Below are positions 1 to 9,400 of a DNA stretch of 16,321 nt, piece after piece. Both the position numbers and the translations under genes were made by a program. The stretch spans positions 1 through 16,321 of the forward strand of contig JAEWSL010000048.1 in the NCBI GenBank assembly GCA_023398295.1, written 5' to 3'. The notes below the pieces were generated by a model. It was not told where the DNA came from. It worked only from the letters and a program-made list of their open reading frames with translations, and did no database searches. The DNA comes from Elusimicrobiota bacterium. Its GTDB lineage: Bacteria; Elusimicrobiota; Elusimicrobia; Elusimicrobiales; Elusimicrobiaceae. Numbering within the stretch: the stretch's first letter is position 1; each line of letters begins with the position of its first letter.

Positions 1-298
1 GGACTTTTGGGGTAGTCTTGTATAGGCCTAAATTCCCTTGCGGCGCGTTTTTGCAAAAGCTAAAATATTTATAAGCAAAAGAAGTAGAACTTTACAAAAG
101 CTCATTTTATGACGAAAAACAAAAACACAATATACTCGCTTATCAACACTGCCTTGGCAAAGGGAAGGGTGCTTTCCCCCCGCTTTAAGGCGCGTACGTT
201 TTTGTATGGCGGCAGTTTGCCGCCATCAGGGAAAGGGCGCCCTGTCTGCGTCAATAAATAGATAAATAATAAAAGTTTGTCTTTTAGTTCTTTCACAA
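1..298. other. Left-edge stretch without a convincing gene
   Basis: I see no supported gene here. The + frame from position 3 is open from the edge to a TAA near 72-74 (about 23 codons) and could be the tail of a gene lying to the left, but nothing identifies it. A 50-codon + frame at 109-261 and a 64-codon minus frame at 102-296 overlap each other, lack ribosome binding sites and resemble no family I know. The stretch holds a hairpin (206-226) and a word at 22-35 resembling the direct repeat found upstream of the second giant gene. Confidence 0.5.
206..226. repeat. Perfect 9-bp hairpin with 3-base loop
   Basis: ATGGCGGCA (206-214) and TGCCGCCAT (218-226) are exact reverse complements around the loop GTT. 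It is GC-rich in an AT-rich context and has no T-run, so it is not an ordinary intrinsic terminator. Its role is unknown. Confidence 0.5.
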
Positions 299-330
299 AA
301 AAACGCCTTGAAAATTTTCAAGGCGTTTTT
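299..330. terminator. Bidirectional intrinsic terminator
   Basis: This is a perfect 16+16 palindrome: an A-run, the core CGCCTTG, then its mirror CAAGGCG and a T-run. The A-run on the left becomes a T-run on the opposite strand, so it could stop transcripts from either side. It insulates the first giant gene from whatever lies to the left. Confidence 0.8.
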
Positions 331-345
331 GTCGTTTGTACCATC

Positions 346-369
346 GGGATAAAATTTGCTTTTTATCCC
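346..369 (+). promoter_or_regulatory. Hairpin or operator-like dyad upstream of the first giant gene
   Basis: GGGATAAAA (346-354) and TTTTATCCC (361-369) are exact reverse complements around a 6-base loop. No T-run follows, so a terminator is unlikely. It lies 27 bp before the promoter-like hexamers at 397-425, a reasonable place for an operator or, if transcription starts further upstream, a leader hairpin. The role is inferred from position only. Confidence 0.35.
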
Positions 370-396
370 TATGCCGCAGGACTTAGTAATTAGGCA

Positions 397-425
397 TTGA
401 AACCAAACAAAAATAAAAATACAAT
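397..425 (+). promoter_or_regulatory. Sigma70-type promoter overlapping the start of the giant gene
   Basis: TTGAAA (397-402), a 17-bp spacer and TACAAT (420-425) make a good -35/-10 pair. The -10 overlaps the ATG at 424, so a transcript from it would begin near 430-433, at or just after the second in-frame ATG (430). Either the mRNA is leaderless or nearly so, or the match is fortuitous in A-rich DNA and the real promoter lies upstream (a TAAAAT box is at 350-355). Confidence 0.4.
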
Positions 426-3400
426 GAAAATGCTAAAAATACATAAGGTCTTAAAGAGGAAAGCAGTAAATAAAGGTATATCCTTTGCTTTGAGTGTTGT
501 TATAGTCTTTAATTATTGTTCGTACAGTTTTGCTCAGGCTATTGCCGCTGATTTTCAGCGTCAGGCTTTTCAAGCCGTGGAGAGCATTAAAGCCTATAAA
601 GAAACGCAAAAAAACAATCAGGAACAAGTAGCCGAAATTGCCAAAACTATACAAACACAATATCTGCACTCAAACAGCGCTGCCCCGTCTGCGTCGGCTG
701 CAAGGGAGGTGGCCGGAAGCGGAACGGAGGAAGGCGGCTTAGGCGAGATGTCCTTTGAAACCTTCAAAAAAGAATATCTCTCGTCCGTGGTCGGCATTTT
801 TTCTAAAGAAAATAAAGAGTTAGATGCCTCTTATAAAAAGGAAAGAGAATTTCTAAATTCTTTCTTTGCCCAATATCCTTATGTTTCCATGTATGACGTC
901 CAAAAATCCTACGGAGAGCTTGACGCAAACTACCAGAGCGTCAAGAAAAAATTGGGTGATGAAAATAAAAGCGCTTTACTTAATTTAGACCAAAGATATA
1001 AAGAATATGTAAAAGAGCATGAAACCGCCGTATTAAAAGCTTATGAGGAATATATGGGCGGGCTTAAAGATCTTTTAGCCCGTTTGTTTAAGTTGTATCT
1101 GGAAAATCCTACCGACGAAAATGTCAAATCCGGTTTATTAGTCAATTGTTCCCGCGCGGCGATGGAATACGTCTATGAACAGGATTTATTTACTAAAAAA
1201 CAAAAGGAAATACTGTTGGATCTTGCCCGAAAGCAGCTTCAGGCTGAGAAGGGAACGCCCTGCACAAGAAGAGGCAAATGCGACGCCGAATTTGGCTCCT
1301 TAGATACTCTTTTGCTGTTGAGCAAAGATGAATATGATGTTCGTTCGGACGCTTTTTTAATAGCAAAATTTCTGCAGCATGCCAGAACTTCGCCCGCGGC
1401 GGCGGGGCTTGTATTAAAGGGCTTCGGCACGATTTTGTCCATGGGCGTTTACAACGCGGCTGAAGTTTATATACATACCGCCACTTTATATGAAAATTCT
1501 GTTGAAAGTATAGACGTCCTTTCCGCCTCCGCTTATGCGAAACTGGAAAATACGGCCCGCGGGCATTATTTGGGGCCCGCCTCCGAAGGTATGCAATATT
1601 CTAACAACGGCGCTATCCAAAACGCGTGGTACGATATAGCCTTTATGCTTGCCGAAGAAGGCTCCCGCGAAAGCTTGGATATGCTTAGAAATTACGGCGT
1701 TCAAAAATGCACTGTTAACTATGACATTCTTACAAAAAAATATTCCATAAATTTTAACGGCATAATACCCTTTCTGCACGGCGCGCTTGATGCCGGCAAA
1801 AGCGGCGCCGAAAAATATCATATTGTATCGGCTCAGGTCGGTACTCAGCAAATGAACGGAAACGGGCAGATTAGCACGGTGACTAAGGAAGAGGCGGACT
1901 CTTTGGCAAAACGCGCAAACATATCCAACGGGAATTTGGCCGCTTATTCCCAAAAAACCGGCATGAGATACGACACGCTGTTTGCTTTAGCCATCTTAAA
2001 TAAACGTTTAGGCGATATCGGCGCTAAACAGGAAGAGGAGATTGATATATCTTTATACGCCCGCTACGGTATGGATATGAGGGACGAATATATTAATCAT
2101 CAGTATGCGGTCGTAGACAAGAAAAGTTACGACGACAGATTTTTAGCCGGCCAGTTTATGGAAAGAAATATCAGGCAGGCAAGCATTTTTGATGCCGCTA
2201 TGTTTGCAATACTGTTCGTTGATTTGAGCAGGCTTGCCGTCAGGGGCATCAAAATGGGCAAAAGACTGTTTATGTTGTTGCAAAAAATCCGCCATGGACG
2301 CGGGGTCAACATAGGGTATTTGCGCAAAAACCTTAAAGCATTTCAAAAAATTAAAGCCTTGCGTATATCCCGCGTTGATATTTTTAATAACTATAAACAA
2401 AATCTGGCTAACGGCTTAGGAATGTCAAGGCCAGCTCTTTTTGACAGGGCTTCAGCCCAAAACATAGCAAAATTATCCGTCGGGAGAGCTCTCAAAGCCG
2501 CAGAAGGGATAAAAACGGGAGTTGAGTCCGTGCTGCCCACCGTCACTTTTGACGCTAAAAAAGGCTTGTTTACGGCCGATACAAAAGCCGCTTATTTAAG
2601 AAGCCAAAGCCGCATGAAAATAGAAGTAAAGATACCGGACAGCGGCGGTACTCCTATACGCCATGAGCTTGGCATGCCGGGCGGAAAAGTAAAAGAAATA
2701 ACGGAAACTATGAGTACCCTCAATAAAGCGGTAGCAGAAGCAAACAGGAATAGCCCTAAGGCCAGTATAAAAGGCTCGCAATACCGCAAAACGATAGCAA
2801 ACCTTGTTAGAGAAGATCTCTATAAAACATCAGCCGCCAATACGGAAAAAGGTCTTAACACAATTAACGATTTCCTCAATGATTTAAGCAAAGGTAAAGG
2901 CGCTTTTGCAAACTTCCCCAAAGAAATATCTTTATATAATCCCGAGGTTATGGCTCAGGCCAAAACCTCGGGCCCGATATCTGCCACTTTTGTATCAACT
3001 ACGAAAGGAACGGTAACTCCGCTTAATCTTGACGTTTCAATAGGCAGAAAGATACCCGGCGTGAGAACAAAAGATATCGGCGGCATTGTCTTTAAGGAAG
3101 AAAAAGGCAAAGTTACCCTTAATATGATTATGCGAAACGGCAAAGAAGTAACGCCCAGCTTTTTCAAAACGCATCTGCCCGAAGGCGGGATAAAAAATTG
3201 GGCCGAGTATGCTTCGGCAAGCGGCGTTGACCTTAACCTTAAATTTGCTCCCGAAAAAGGCTTAAACGGTTTTGCAAAAGGACTGAATACGTTTGGTGCA
3301 AGATATGTCCCCAAAGATATCAGATTTGGTACCAATGCCCCCGTTTTTATGTCCGGTAACGGCGGGCAAATAGCAAAAACCGGCCTTACTTTTGATACCG

Positions 3401-5310
3401 GCAGGCAATATAAAGGCATAAGCGCAGTAATTAACGAAACTGGAAATGTATTATTGAAAGGTGTGAACAAAACTTTAGGCATAGGAAAGAAGAGTTTTTG
3501 GCTGCCTAAAAAAGAGTTCGGCAATTTTACCAAAATGATGGCTGGGTCAGATATTAAAAAGCCGCTCTCGCTTGTAATAAACGGCTCAAGAAATAAAATA
3601 AATACTCTATATTTCTCTTCCTTAATATCATTGGGGCCCGCTTCTACAAGCTTAATAAGCCCTCTTATGGAAAATTTTGAAAATATTACAAACAGACAAG
3701 CCACTACCGTAACTTTGCTTTTGCCTTATGCCGCATCCTTTTTCTCGCCGGTTTTTACGCCTTTTGTGAAAAAGTACGGCGCGGCTAAAATCTTTATGGC
3801 AAGCATTCTCACGTCAACTACCGCTTTAGCTCTTAACGTTAGCACAGGCTACAGCGGCTTTGGGGGCATACACCGCGGAAACGAAAATAATCCCCCTCTT
3901 TGGCCGCTTCTTGTTTCTTCTGGAATAATAGGCGCGTCCTCCGCTCTTATAAGGGCGTCCTCTTCGCCTTTAATGACTACTTTGGCGGGCGGAGGCGGAA
4001 CCCTTAAATCTAAGGCTTTGAAAAATGTAAGCTCATTTATGATGATTATTCCCCCTCTTTTGTTTAGTATTCCAAATATAGGCAAGGAAAAAGAATATTA
4101 TACTCGCCCCGACGGCGGCCTTTATTTGAGCAGTACCAATATGCCTATAGAAAAGAAAATGACGGACTTTGCAATATTTAGTCCTATAATAGGTCTTCTT
4201 TGCTTAAGCGTATTTGCAAGATTAAAAACTGCCAATCTGCCTAAATTTATAGGCGCCGAAGAAGGCTTTAAGTTCTACAAAGCTACAAAAGCCGCCACAC
4301 CCACTTTCCTTAATTCGGCAAAAGGCCTCGGGCTTGAAACATGGCGCTCCCTTAAACCTCTTACTATGAAAGAGACTTTGCCTGCTCTTGCCACCGCGGT
4401 ACTGCTTAACGGGGCGGAAGGTTCGCTTCTCTATACTTACGGGATAAAACGCAGCGACGAGAAAATAAGAAAAGTGGTCAATAACAACGTTTGGGTGCCT
4501 ATACTCGCTGCGGCTACAGTAGCTTCAACGGCTTTGCCTTTCAGGTTATATTCTAAAAAGGTATTAAATCTTATAGGCGGGGAATCGGCTATTGCTTATA
4601 AAAGATTATTTGCCTTTTCTACCATTACGGCCGCCGCCGGCGGAATGATTATGTATAAAAGCGAGTCAACCCCTTGGTTCTACGTAGGGCTGGGACTTAC
4701 TTCTTTGGGTTTTGCCTCAGGTTCGGGCAGTTTGATGTATATGGGTAAAAGCAATATAAGAGCGGCTGGTTTGAGCGAACTTATGGAAGTCAAATACCAA
4801 ATAGTTGACAGTGGAACAAGCATAGGTTTTGCGCTTACCCCCACTTTGTTTAGCTCTATGGCAGATATAAAAGTGGGAATGAACGGGGTAAGCAAAAACG
4901 ACGCTTTGCAGAAAAGCATGGCCATACCCCTTGGTTCCTTAGGTCTTGCGGCGATTTTTGGCGCAAGAACGGCGGGGCTGTTTTCAAACGTTCCCTTTAC
5001 CGGCGTATTTACCGGCGCAAAGTTGATAAGCAGCCACGGCAAACCCTTTGAGAGTTTGCAAAAACCGAGCATATCCAGTTATAATATACCGGAGGTTAGA
5101 AACCCCTTTGCCGTCCCTAGTCCGGCAATTAAGCTTCCCGAAACGAATACTCCGATTGTAAATTTGATGATGCCGCCGTATTTGCGCCAAAGCCAAATTG
5201 ACGAATATCTTGCAAAAGATGAAAAAAATAATATAATAAAAGCAGGGGACGACGCGCTTGGGGAAACGATTGGGAAAAAAGAGGGTAACAAAGTCGGTGA
5301 CAGTAAATAA
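424..5310 (+). CDS. Giant membrane protein: extracytoplasmic region plus 12-helix MFS-like domain
   Basis: The product is about 1,628 residues with no named family that I recognise. From the ATG at 424 I see: a basic N-terminus and hydrophobic helix (about 17-38) ending in AQA, a plausible signal peptidase site; a charged, coiled-coil-prone stretch (50-230); an alpha-helical region with cysteines at about 280, 286 and 429; a membrane helix (about 587-606) followed by a very basic segment; a soluble region (650-1060); then twelve hydrophobic helices (about 1063-1515) with an MFS-like FVKKYGAAK loop after helix 2; and a Pro-rich tail. Normal MFS proteins have about 400-500 residues, so this is a transporter-like domain with a giant extension. 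By positive-inside logic residues 40-585 are extracytoplasmic and 610-1060 cytosolic. Alternative starts are TTG 397 and ATG 430; none has a clear Shine-Dalgarno. A full-length paralog lies at 6475-11436. The substrate is unknown. Confidence 0.85.
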   Translation: MKMLKIHKVLKRKAVNKGISFALSVVIVFNYCSYSFAQAIAADFQRQAFQAVESIKAYKETQKNNQEQVAEIAKTIQTQYLHSNSAAPSASAAREVAGSGTEEGGLGEMSFETFKKEYLSSVVGIFSKENKELDASYKKEREFLNSFFAQYPYVSMYDVQKSYGELDANYQSVKKKLGDENKSALLNLDQRYKEYVKEHETAVLKAYEEYMGGLKDLLARLFKLYLENPTDENVKSGLLVNCSRAAMEYVYEQDLFTKKQKEILLDLARKQLQAEKGTPCTRRGKCDAEFGSLDTLLLLSKDEYDVRSDAFLIAKFLQHARTSPAAAGLVLKGFGTILSMGVYNAAEVYIHTATLYENSVESIDVLSASAYAKLENTARGHYLGPASEGMQYSNNGAIQNAWYDIAFMLAEEGSRESLDMLRNYGVQKCTVNYDILTKKYSINFNGIIPFLHGALDAGKSGAEKYHIVSAQVGTQQMNGNGQISTVTKEEADSLAKRANISNGNLAAYSQKTGMRYDTLFALAILNKRLGDIGAKQEEEIDISLYARYGMDMRDEYINHQYAVVDKKSYDDRFLAGQFMERNIRQASIFDAAMFAILFVDLSRLAVRGIKMGKRLFMLLQKIRHGRGVNIGYLRKNLKAFQKIKALRISRVDIFNNYKQNLANGLGMSRPALFDRASAQNIAKLSVGRALKAAEGIKTGVESVLPTVTFDAKKGLFTADTKAAYLRSQSRMKIEVKIPDSGGTPIRHELGMPGGKVKEITETMSTLNKAVAEANRNSPKASIKGSQYRKTIANLVREDLYKTSAANTEKGLNTINDFLNDLSKGKGAFANFPKEISLYNPEVMAQAKTSGPISATFVSTTKGTVTPLNLDVSIGRKIPGVRTKDIGGIVFKEEKGKVTLNMIMRNGKEVTPSFFKTHLPEGGIKNWAEYASASGVDLNLKFAPEKGLNGFAKGLNTFGARYVPKDIRFGTNAPVFMSGNGGQIAKTGLTFDTGRQYKGISAVINETGNVLLKGVNKTLGIGKKSFWLPKKEFGNFTKMMAGSDIKKPLSLVINGSRNKINTLYFSSLISLGPASTSLISPLMENFENITNRQATTVTLLLPYAASFFSPVFTPFVKKYGAAKIFMASILTSTTALALNVSTGYSGFGGIHRGNENNPPLWPLLVSSGIIGASSALIRASSSPLMTTLAGGGGTLKSKALKNVSSFMMIIPPLLFSIPNIGKEKEYYTRPDGGLYLSSTNMPIEKKMTDFAIFSPIIGLLCLSVFARLKTANLPKFIGAEEGFKFYKATKAATPTFLNSAKGLGLETWRSLKPLTMKETLPALATAVLLNGAEGSLLYTYGIKRSDEKIRKVVNNNVWVPILAAATVASTALPFRLYSKKVLNLIGGESAIAYKRLFAFSTITAAAGGMIMYKSESTPWFYVGLGLTSLGFASGSGSLMYMGKSNIRAAGLSELMEVKYQIVDSGTSIGFALTPTLFSSMADIKVGMNGVSKNDALQKSMAIPLGSLGLAAIFGARTAGLFSNVPFTGVFTGAKLISSHGKPFESLQKPSISSYNIPEVRNPFAVPSPAIKLPETNTPIVNLMMPPYLRQSQIDEYLAKDEKNNIIKAGDDALGETIGKKEGNKVGDSK

Positions 5311-5343
5311 AGTCAGGAAAATAATAGATAAGCGTTTGTAAAT

Positions 5344-5378
5344 AAAAAAAGCGGCTCTTTTCAAAAGCCGCTTTTTTT
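5344..5378. terminator. Bidirectional terminator between convergent transcripts
   Basis: The arms are an A7 run plus GCGGCT and its exact mirror AGCCGC plus a T-run, with a 9-base loop (5357-5365). It sits 33 bp after the stop of the + strand giant gene and 19 bp after the stop of the minus-strand DUF167 gene, serving both. Confidence 0.9.
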
Positions 5379-5397
5379 TATCTTTTAATAAATGCTT

Positions 5398-5661
5398 TTA
5401 GGGAATGGCGTCCATAATCTTTTTGAGGGATTCTTCGCTTGGCCCGCGGACTTCAACCGTTTTTTCCTTGCCTTTATTTCCTTTGATAATGTTTATTCCT
5501 TTGTATCCGACGGAAAAATAATCTGCAAGGAAGGTTCTTATAATGTCGTTGGCCTCGGTGTCAAGCTTCTTTGTTTTTACTTTTACGCGCAGCACGCTGC
5601 CTATCCTGCTGACGACCTCGTTTTCTCCCGTTGTGGAAATAACGCGAACTTTAATAATCAT
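5398..5661 (-). CDS. yggU: DUF167 / YggU family protein
   Basis: A small 87-residue protein of the DUF167 (YggU) family. The typical pattern is visible: a first beta strand IKVRVIS, a central LRVKVKTKKLDTEANDIIRTFLADYF segment that matches the family's 'lkVkv..p...g.AN..li.fla' core, then a NIIKGNKGKEKTVEV strand pair. The usual family length is about 90-100, so it is complete. Its molecular role is not established. The ATG at 5661 is preceded by an excellent GGAGGAAGT ribosome site. It lies 87 bp downstream of yggS in the same direction, the neighbourhood commonly seen for these two families, and is followed by the shared terminator. Confidence 0.85.
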   Translation of the reverse strand: MIIKVRVISTTGENEVVSRIGSVLRVKVKTKKLDTEANDIIRTFLADYFSVGYKGINIIKGNKGKEKTVEVRGPSEESLKKIMDAIP

Positions 5662-5748
5662 ACTTCCTCCAAATTACTGCAAATTATTAAATATCATCTT
5701 ATCCGCAAGCCTAATCTTGTCAAAAGGCGCGCGCCGACTTTACTTTAA

Positions 5749-6423
5749 TTAACCGAAAATCGCGCTGCCTATACGCGGTAAATTTGAGCCTTCTTCTACT
5801 GCCGTTTCGTAATCTTCGCTCATACCTAAAGAAAGGTAATCGCTTTGGGTAAAATTTGCGTCAAAAATTTTCTTTACTTCTCTAAAAAGCTTTCTGAGTT
5901 CTTCTTTATCGCGCGTTTGCGGAGCTATGGCCATAATTCCGCGCAGTTTTATGTTTTCGCAGGATTTTTTTATTTCTTCTATTAACCCCTGCGCCTGGTC
6001 TATCGCGCAGCCGCCCTGTGTATCTTTGGCGGTAAGTTTTATTTGCAAAAGGCAGGGTATTTGCTTTTGCGCCCTGGCGTTTATCTTACGGGCAAGCTCA
6101 AAAGAGTCAAGCGAACATATAAAGTCAAAACTTTCAAGCGCTTTGCCTACTTTGTTGCTTTGAAGACGGCCTATAAAAAACTTTTTTGTGTTAAAAGAAC
6201 TTAAAGGGGGTTTCCCCCATTTTTCAAGCGCGTCCTGCAGGCGCGATTCCCCGACCGCAAAGACAGCCCTTGCGCCAAGCAGAGAGGCAATATCTTCCGC
6301 TTTGGCATATTTAGTTACCACTAAAATATTAATTTGTTCCGCTTTCCCGCCGCTTTTAAGGCGGGCGCGCTCTATATTTTGCAGAACTTTATCATACTTT
6401 TGGACTATGCCGTTTGCGCCCAT
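5749..6423 (-). CDS. yggS: YggS-family PLP-binding homeostasis protein
   Basis: The product has 224 residues, the normal length for the YggS/PLPBP family. These are cytosolic single-domain PLP-binding proteins with an alanine-racemase-like barrel, involved in vitamin B6 and amino-acid homeostasis without a known catalytic reaction. Family marks: the PLP lysine in ILVVTKYAKA (Lys about 38), the VGESRLQDA segment in place of the usual GEN..Q, FFIGRLQSNKVGKAL, LRGIMAIAP, and the C-terminal phosphate-binding block LSLGMSEDYETAVEEGS..PRIGSAIFG. The ATG at 6423 has no Shine-Dalgarno, and a good promoter -10 ends only 6 bases before it, so translation may start on a leaderless mRNA. It lies 51 bp downstream of the second giant gene and upstream of yggU. 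Confidence 0.92.
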   Translation of the reverse strand: MGANGIVQKYDKVLQNIERARLKSGGKAEQINILVVTKYAKAEDIASLLGARAVFAVGESRLQDALEKWGKPPLSSFNTKKFFIGRLQSNKVGKALESFDFICSLDSFELARKINARAQKQIPCLLQIKLTAKDTQGGCAIDQAQGLIEEIKKSCENIKLRGIMAIAPQTRDKEELRKLFREVKKIFDANFTQSDYLSLGMSEDYETAVEEGSNLPRIGSAIFG

Positions 6424-6429
6424 TGATAT

Positions 6430-6458
6430 ATTGTATCAAAATTTGATAAAATCGGCAA
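6430..6458 (-). promoter_or_regulatory. yggS promoter with an operator-like palindrome in the spacer
   Basis: Read on the minus strand: TTGCCG (6458-6453), a 17-bp spacer, TACAAT (6435-6430). The -10 ends 6 bases before the ATG, so the predicted transcript starts at or within a base or two of the start codon. The palindrome TATCAAA-A-TTTGATA (6434-6448) lies between the two boxes and touches the -10. This is a classical position for a repressor, though no regulator is identified. Confidence 0.6.
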
Positions 6459-6474
6459 ACGTTCCAGTCGTTCC

Positions 6475-9400
6475 CTAGTGGTTTTGCAAAGTCCAAGTCT
6501 GCGGTTTTTGCGCGCTTGTAACAGGCGCTTTTATGCCTGGCAGTTTGGGCAATAACGGATAAGATGCGTTTAAGGGCAGGATTTGTTTTGCCCTTTCAAT
6601 AAAGGAGGGCATTTGCACTTTTAACGGCGGCGTTTTAACGTTAACTTTCGGTTGAAGCAGGAAAGGAGATGTCTTTGCATTATAAGGCAAAATCTCTGCT
6701 GCCTTCTCAAATGTGGGCATGCTCGGCGCGACAGGGTTAATCCCATTAACGGAATAGCCGTCCACAAGGCCTTTTGTAACGCCGATAGTGCCCGCAGGCA
6801 GTATAAGAGCTGCGTCTTTGAAAGTGGTTGTAACGTCTGCTGCCAGTTGTGTTGCTACGAGAACAGCTTTCTTAAGATTAGATTTCTTAATAATACCCGC
6901 GGTGCGGGCCGCCAGAATGCCGGCCGCGCCCATGCTTACCATAGGCATCCAAAGATTTTTTTGTAAAGCGTCGTTGCGGGAAAGGCTTTTATCGTTTTTT
7001 ACCATTCTGTCTGCGTTTCCGCTAAACAGCATAGGGACGGCCGCAAGCCCCAACTGAGATATCGGGAAAGTAGTTTTATAGCTTGTAATTACTTCCTCTG
7101 AGAACTTTGCCGCCTTAAGATTGTCTATGCCCATCCAAAGGGCGCTGTTTGTGGCGTTTGCAAAACCGGCAGAAGCAAGCGCAAGACCGGTATAAAACAT
7201 AGCGGGATTATCCTTAAAGCCGTACATTAAACCGCCGCCCAAAGCCGCCGTGCCCAAAGAAAAGCCGAATATCCTTCTGAATGTGGCGGGGTTAGCTTCC
7301 CCGCCGAATAATTTAGTTACACTTTTGGAGGACATCCTGACTGCAAAGCCTGTTGCGGCTATGGTGGCCGCAGTAAGCAAAGGCGCAAAAATGTTGTTTA
7401 CGCCGGAGGCGCGGATATACTCGTCGCTGCGTTTTTGGGAGTATTTGAAAAGTATGCTTGATTCCGCCCCCGTCATCATAAATGCCGTTGCGGTAGGGAT
7501 AAGAATATCGGCTTTTTTGAATAATAATGCGGTGCTGTGACCGCCTTCTTTGAGAACGCCTCTCATAGAAGCCAGCGCGCCTGTTTTTGTGCCGTCTTTT
7601 ATTAAAGAAGCAAATTTATAGTTTTTTACCCTGCCTATATCCGAAGGAAATTTTGACGCCATTATTTTATAAGCGGCTAGTCCTGACATTGCCGCTAAAA
7701 TCGGGTAGGCAAAAGAAAAGTCTAAATATTCTTTTTCTATAGGTTTTCCGGTACTGCTGAAATAATAACTGCCGTCAGGCTTTGTATAGTATTTTTTTTG
7801 CTTATAACTGCCTCTGATATAACCCGGCATTTGGAAGAAAAGAGGAGGCGTAATCATAACAAAAGAGCTTAAACTCTTAAATGCCATTGATTTTAGAGTA
7901 TTGCTTTTGCCGCCCACTTGCGTAATAAGCGGCGTAAAAGAAGAGCGCGTTAAGGCCGAAGCCACGCCTATTAAAGCCGCCGAAACATAAAGAGGATATA
8001 TGGAAGGATTATCGGGATTGCCGCGGTGTATATGTCCCCCGCCGTGATAGCCGAAAAATATCGGAAGCAGCGTCGCCGCGGAAGCGGTGGCCATACTGCC
8101 TGCCAGCAGTTTAGTCGCGCCGTAGCGTTTTACAAAAGGCGTTATTAAAGGCGAAAAAAGCGAAGCCGCGTACGGGAAGGACAGGGTAATTAAGGTGGCC
8201 TGTTTTTCGTCAATTTTCTCAAAATTTTCCGCAAGAGGGCTTGCCAAACTTGTTGAGGCCGCGCTTAAAGAAATAAAGGAAGTGTAATTTAAGGTGGACA
8301 TTTTATTAGGGCTGCCGCCTATGCTCATATTGAGCGGGGCGAGATTTTTCCAGGAACTGCTTTCCATAAGTTTTGCAAAATTGCCCAATTCTTTTTTAGG
8401 CAGATTAAAAGTGCCGCCCTCTATTATAGGGCCTTTATCGGCGTTAACAAAACCTATCACGCCGTCGTTTCTTATTAATGAGTTAATGCCCTGGTATTTT
8501 TTACTTGTGCTGAAACGCAGATCTGTTTTTATATGTTGCCCGTTTCTTTCAAGCAAGAAATTTCCTTCCGCAGCAAACTGCTTGTCTTTGCTTATAAACT
8601 TTGAAGAAGCCCTATGCCAAATATTTTTGAAGCCGGACACCTTATCTCCAGCCGGAGCAAGTTTTAACCTTAAAGGAATATAAGAAGAGCTTTCATAAGA
8701 ATATTCCGCAAGATTTTTTATTTCGCTTTCGGGAATGGGAAGCTTAAAAAACGCCGGTTTTACTATGTCCCCGTTTTTGCTGAGAATATGCAGATCGGCC
8801 AAACCGTTTTCCTTGGTGGCAATTATTACGCTTGCCATATCTTTTGTTTTTATGCCCGGTATTTTTCTGCTAACTTCAAAATAAGCCGGAGCAGGGGTTA
8901 GCGTTTCTTTAAGAGTATTATATATGGTTAAGGGTATTTTCCCGTTGGCGGTTTTTGCGGGAAGTTCGGACGGAACAAAATTAAGTTCTTTTATTTTTTC
9001 TATTTTCTTAATAAAACCCGGGACAGCGGAGGTTTCAATTTCTGCTTTGATAAAATCAGATTTAATTTGTGCGCCCACGATTTTTCTGTATACGCTGCCT
9101 TTTACATTGGTAAGACCGCCGTGATTATAAGTAGTGTTTATTCTTGCAAGAGCGCCGTTTAGGATATTGTGGATTTGTTTGCCCTCTTTGGAGGACATCA
9201 AAGACTCTTCCATCTTAAACGCCCCCGCTTTGGAGTCATAAGTTACGGCTTTAAGCGCTTTGTCTATAGCAGCGCCGACAATAATTCCGGAGGCGGGTTT
9301 GGGGGCCGCCGCTTCTGCAAAAGCAAGCGTTTGGCCGGTGATATTTTTTGCGGCGACTGGGTTTAACACGTTTGCTCCGCCTGTTACGCCTATTGCGCCT

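Noticed and set aside
206..240. Integron attC-type site suggested by GC-rich inverted arms
   Set aside because: No core/inverse-core consensus, no integrase and no cassette array are visible.
102..296. 64-codon minus frame (GTG start) and overlapping 50-codon + frame (109-261)
   Set aside because: They overlap on opposite strands, have no ribosome site and match no family I know; the region contains a GC-rich hairpin, which is more likely the functional part.
2955..3704. 249-codon minus frame inside the first giant gene
   Set aside because: It is antisense to a conserved part whose + strand reading is supported by the paralog; no ribosome site or recognisable domain.
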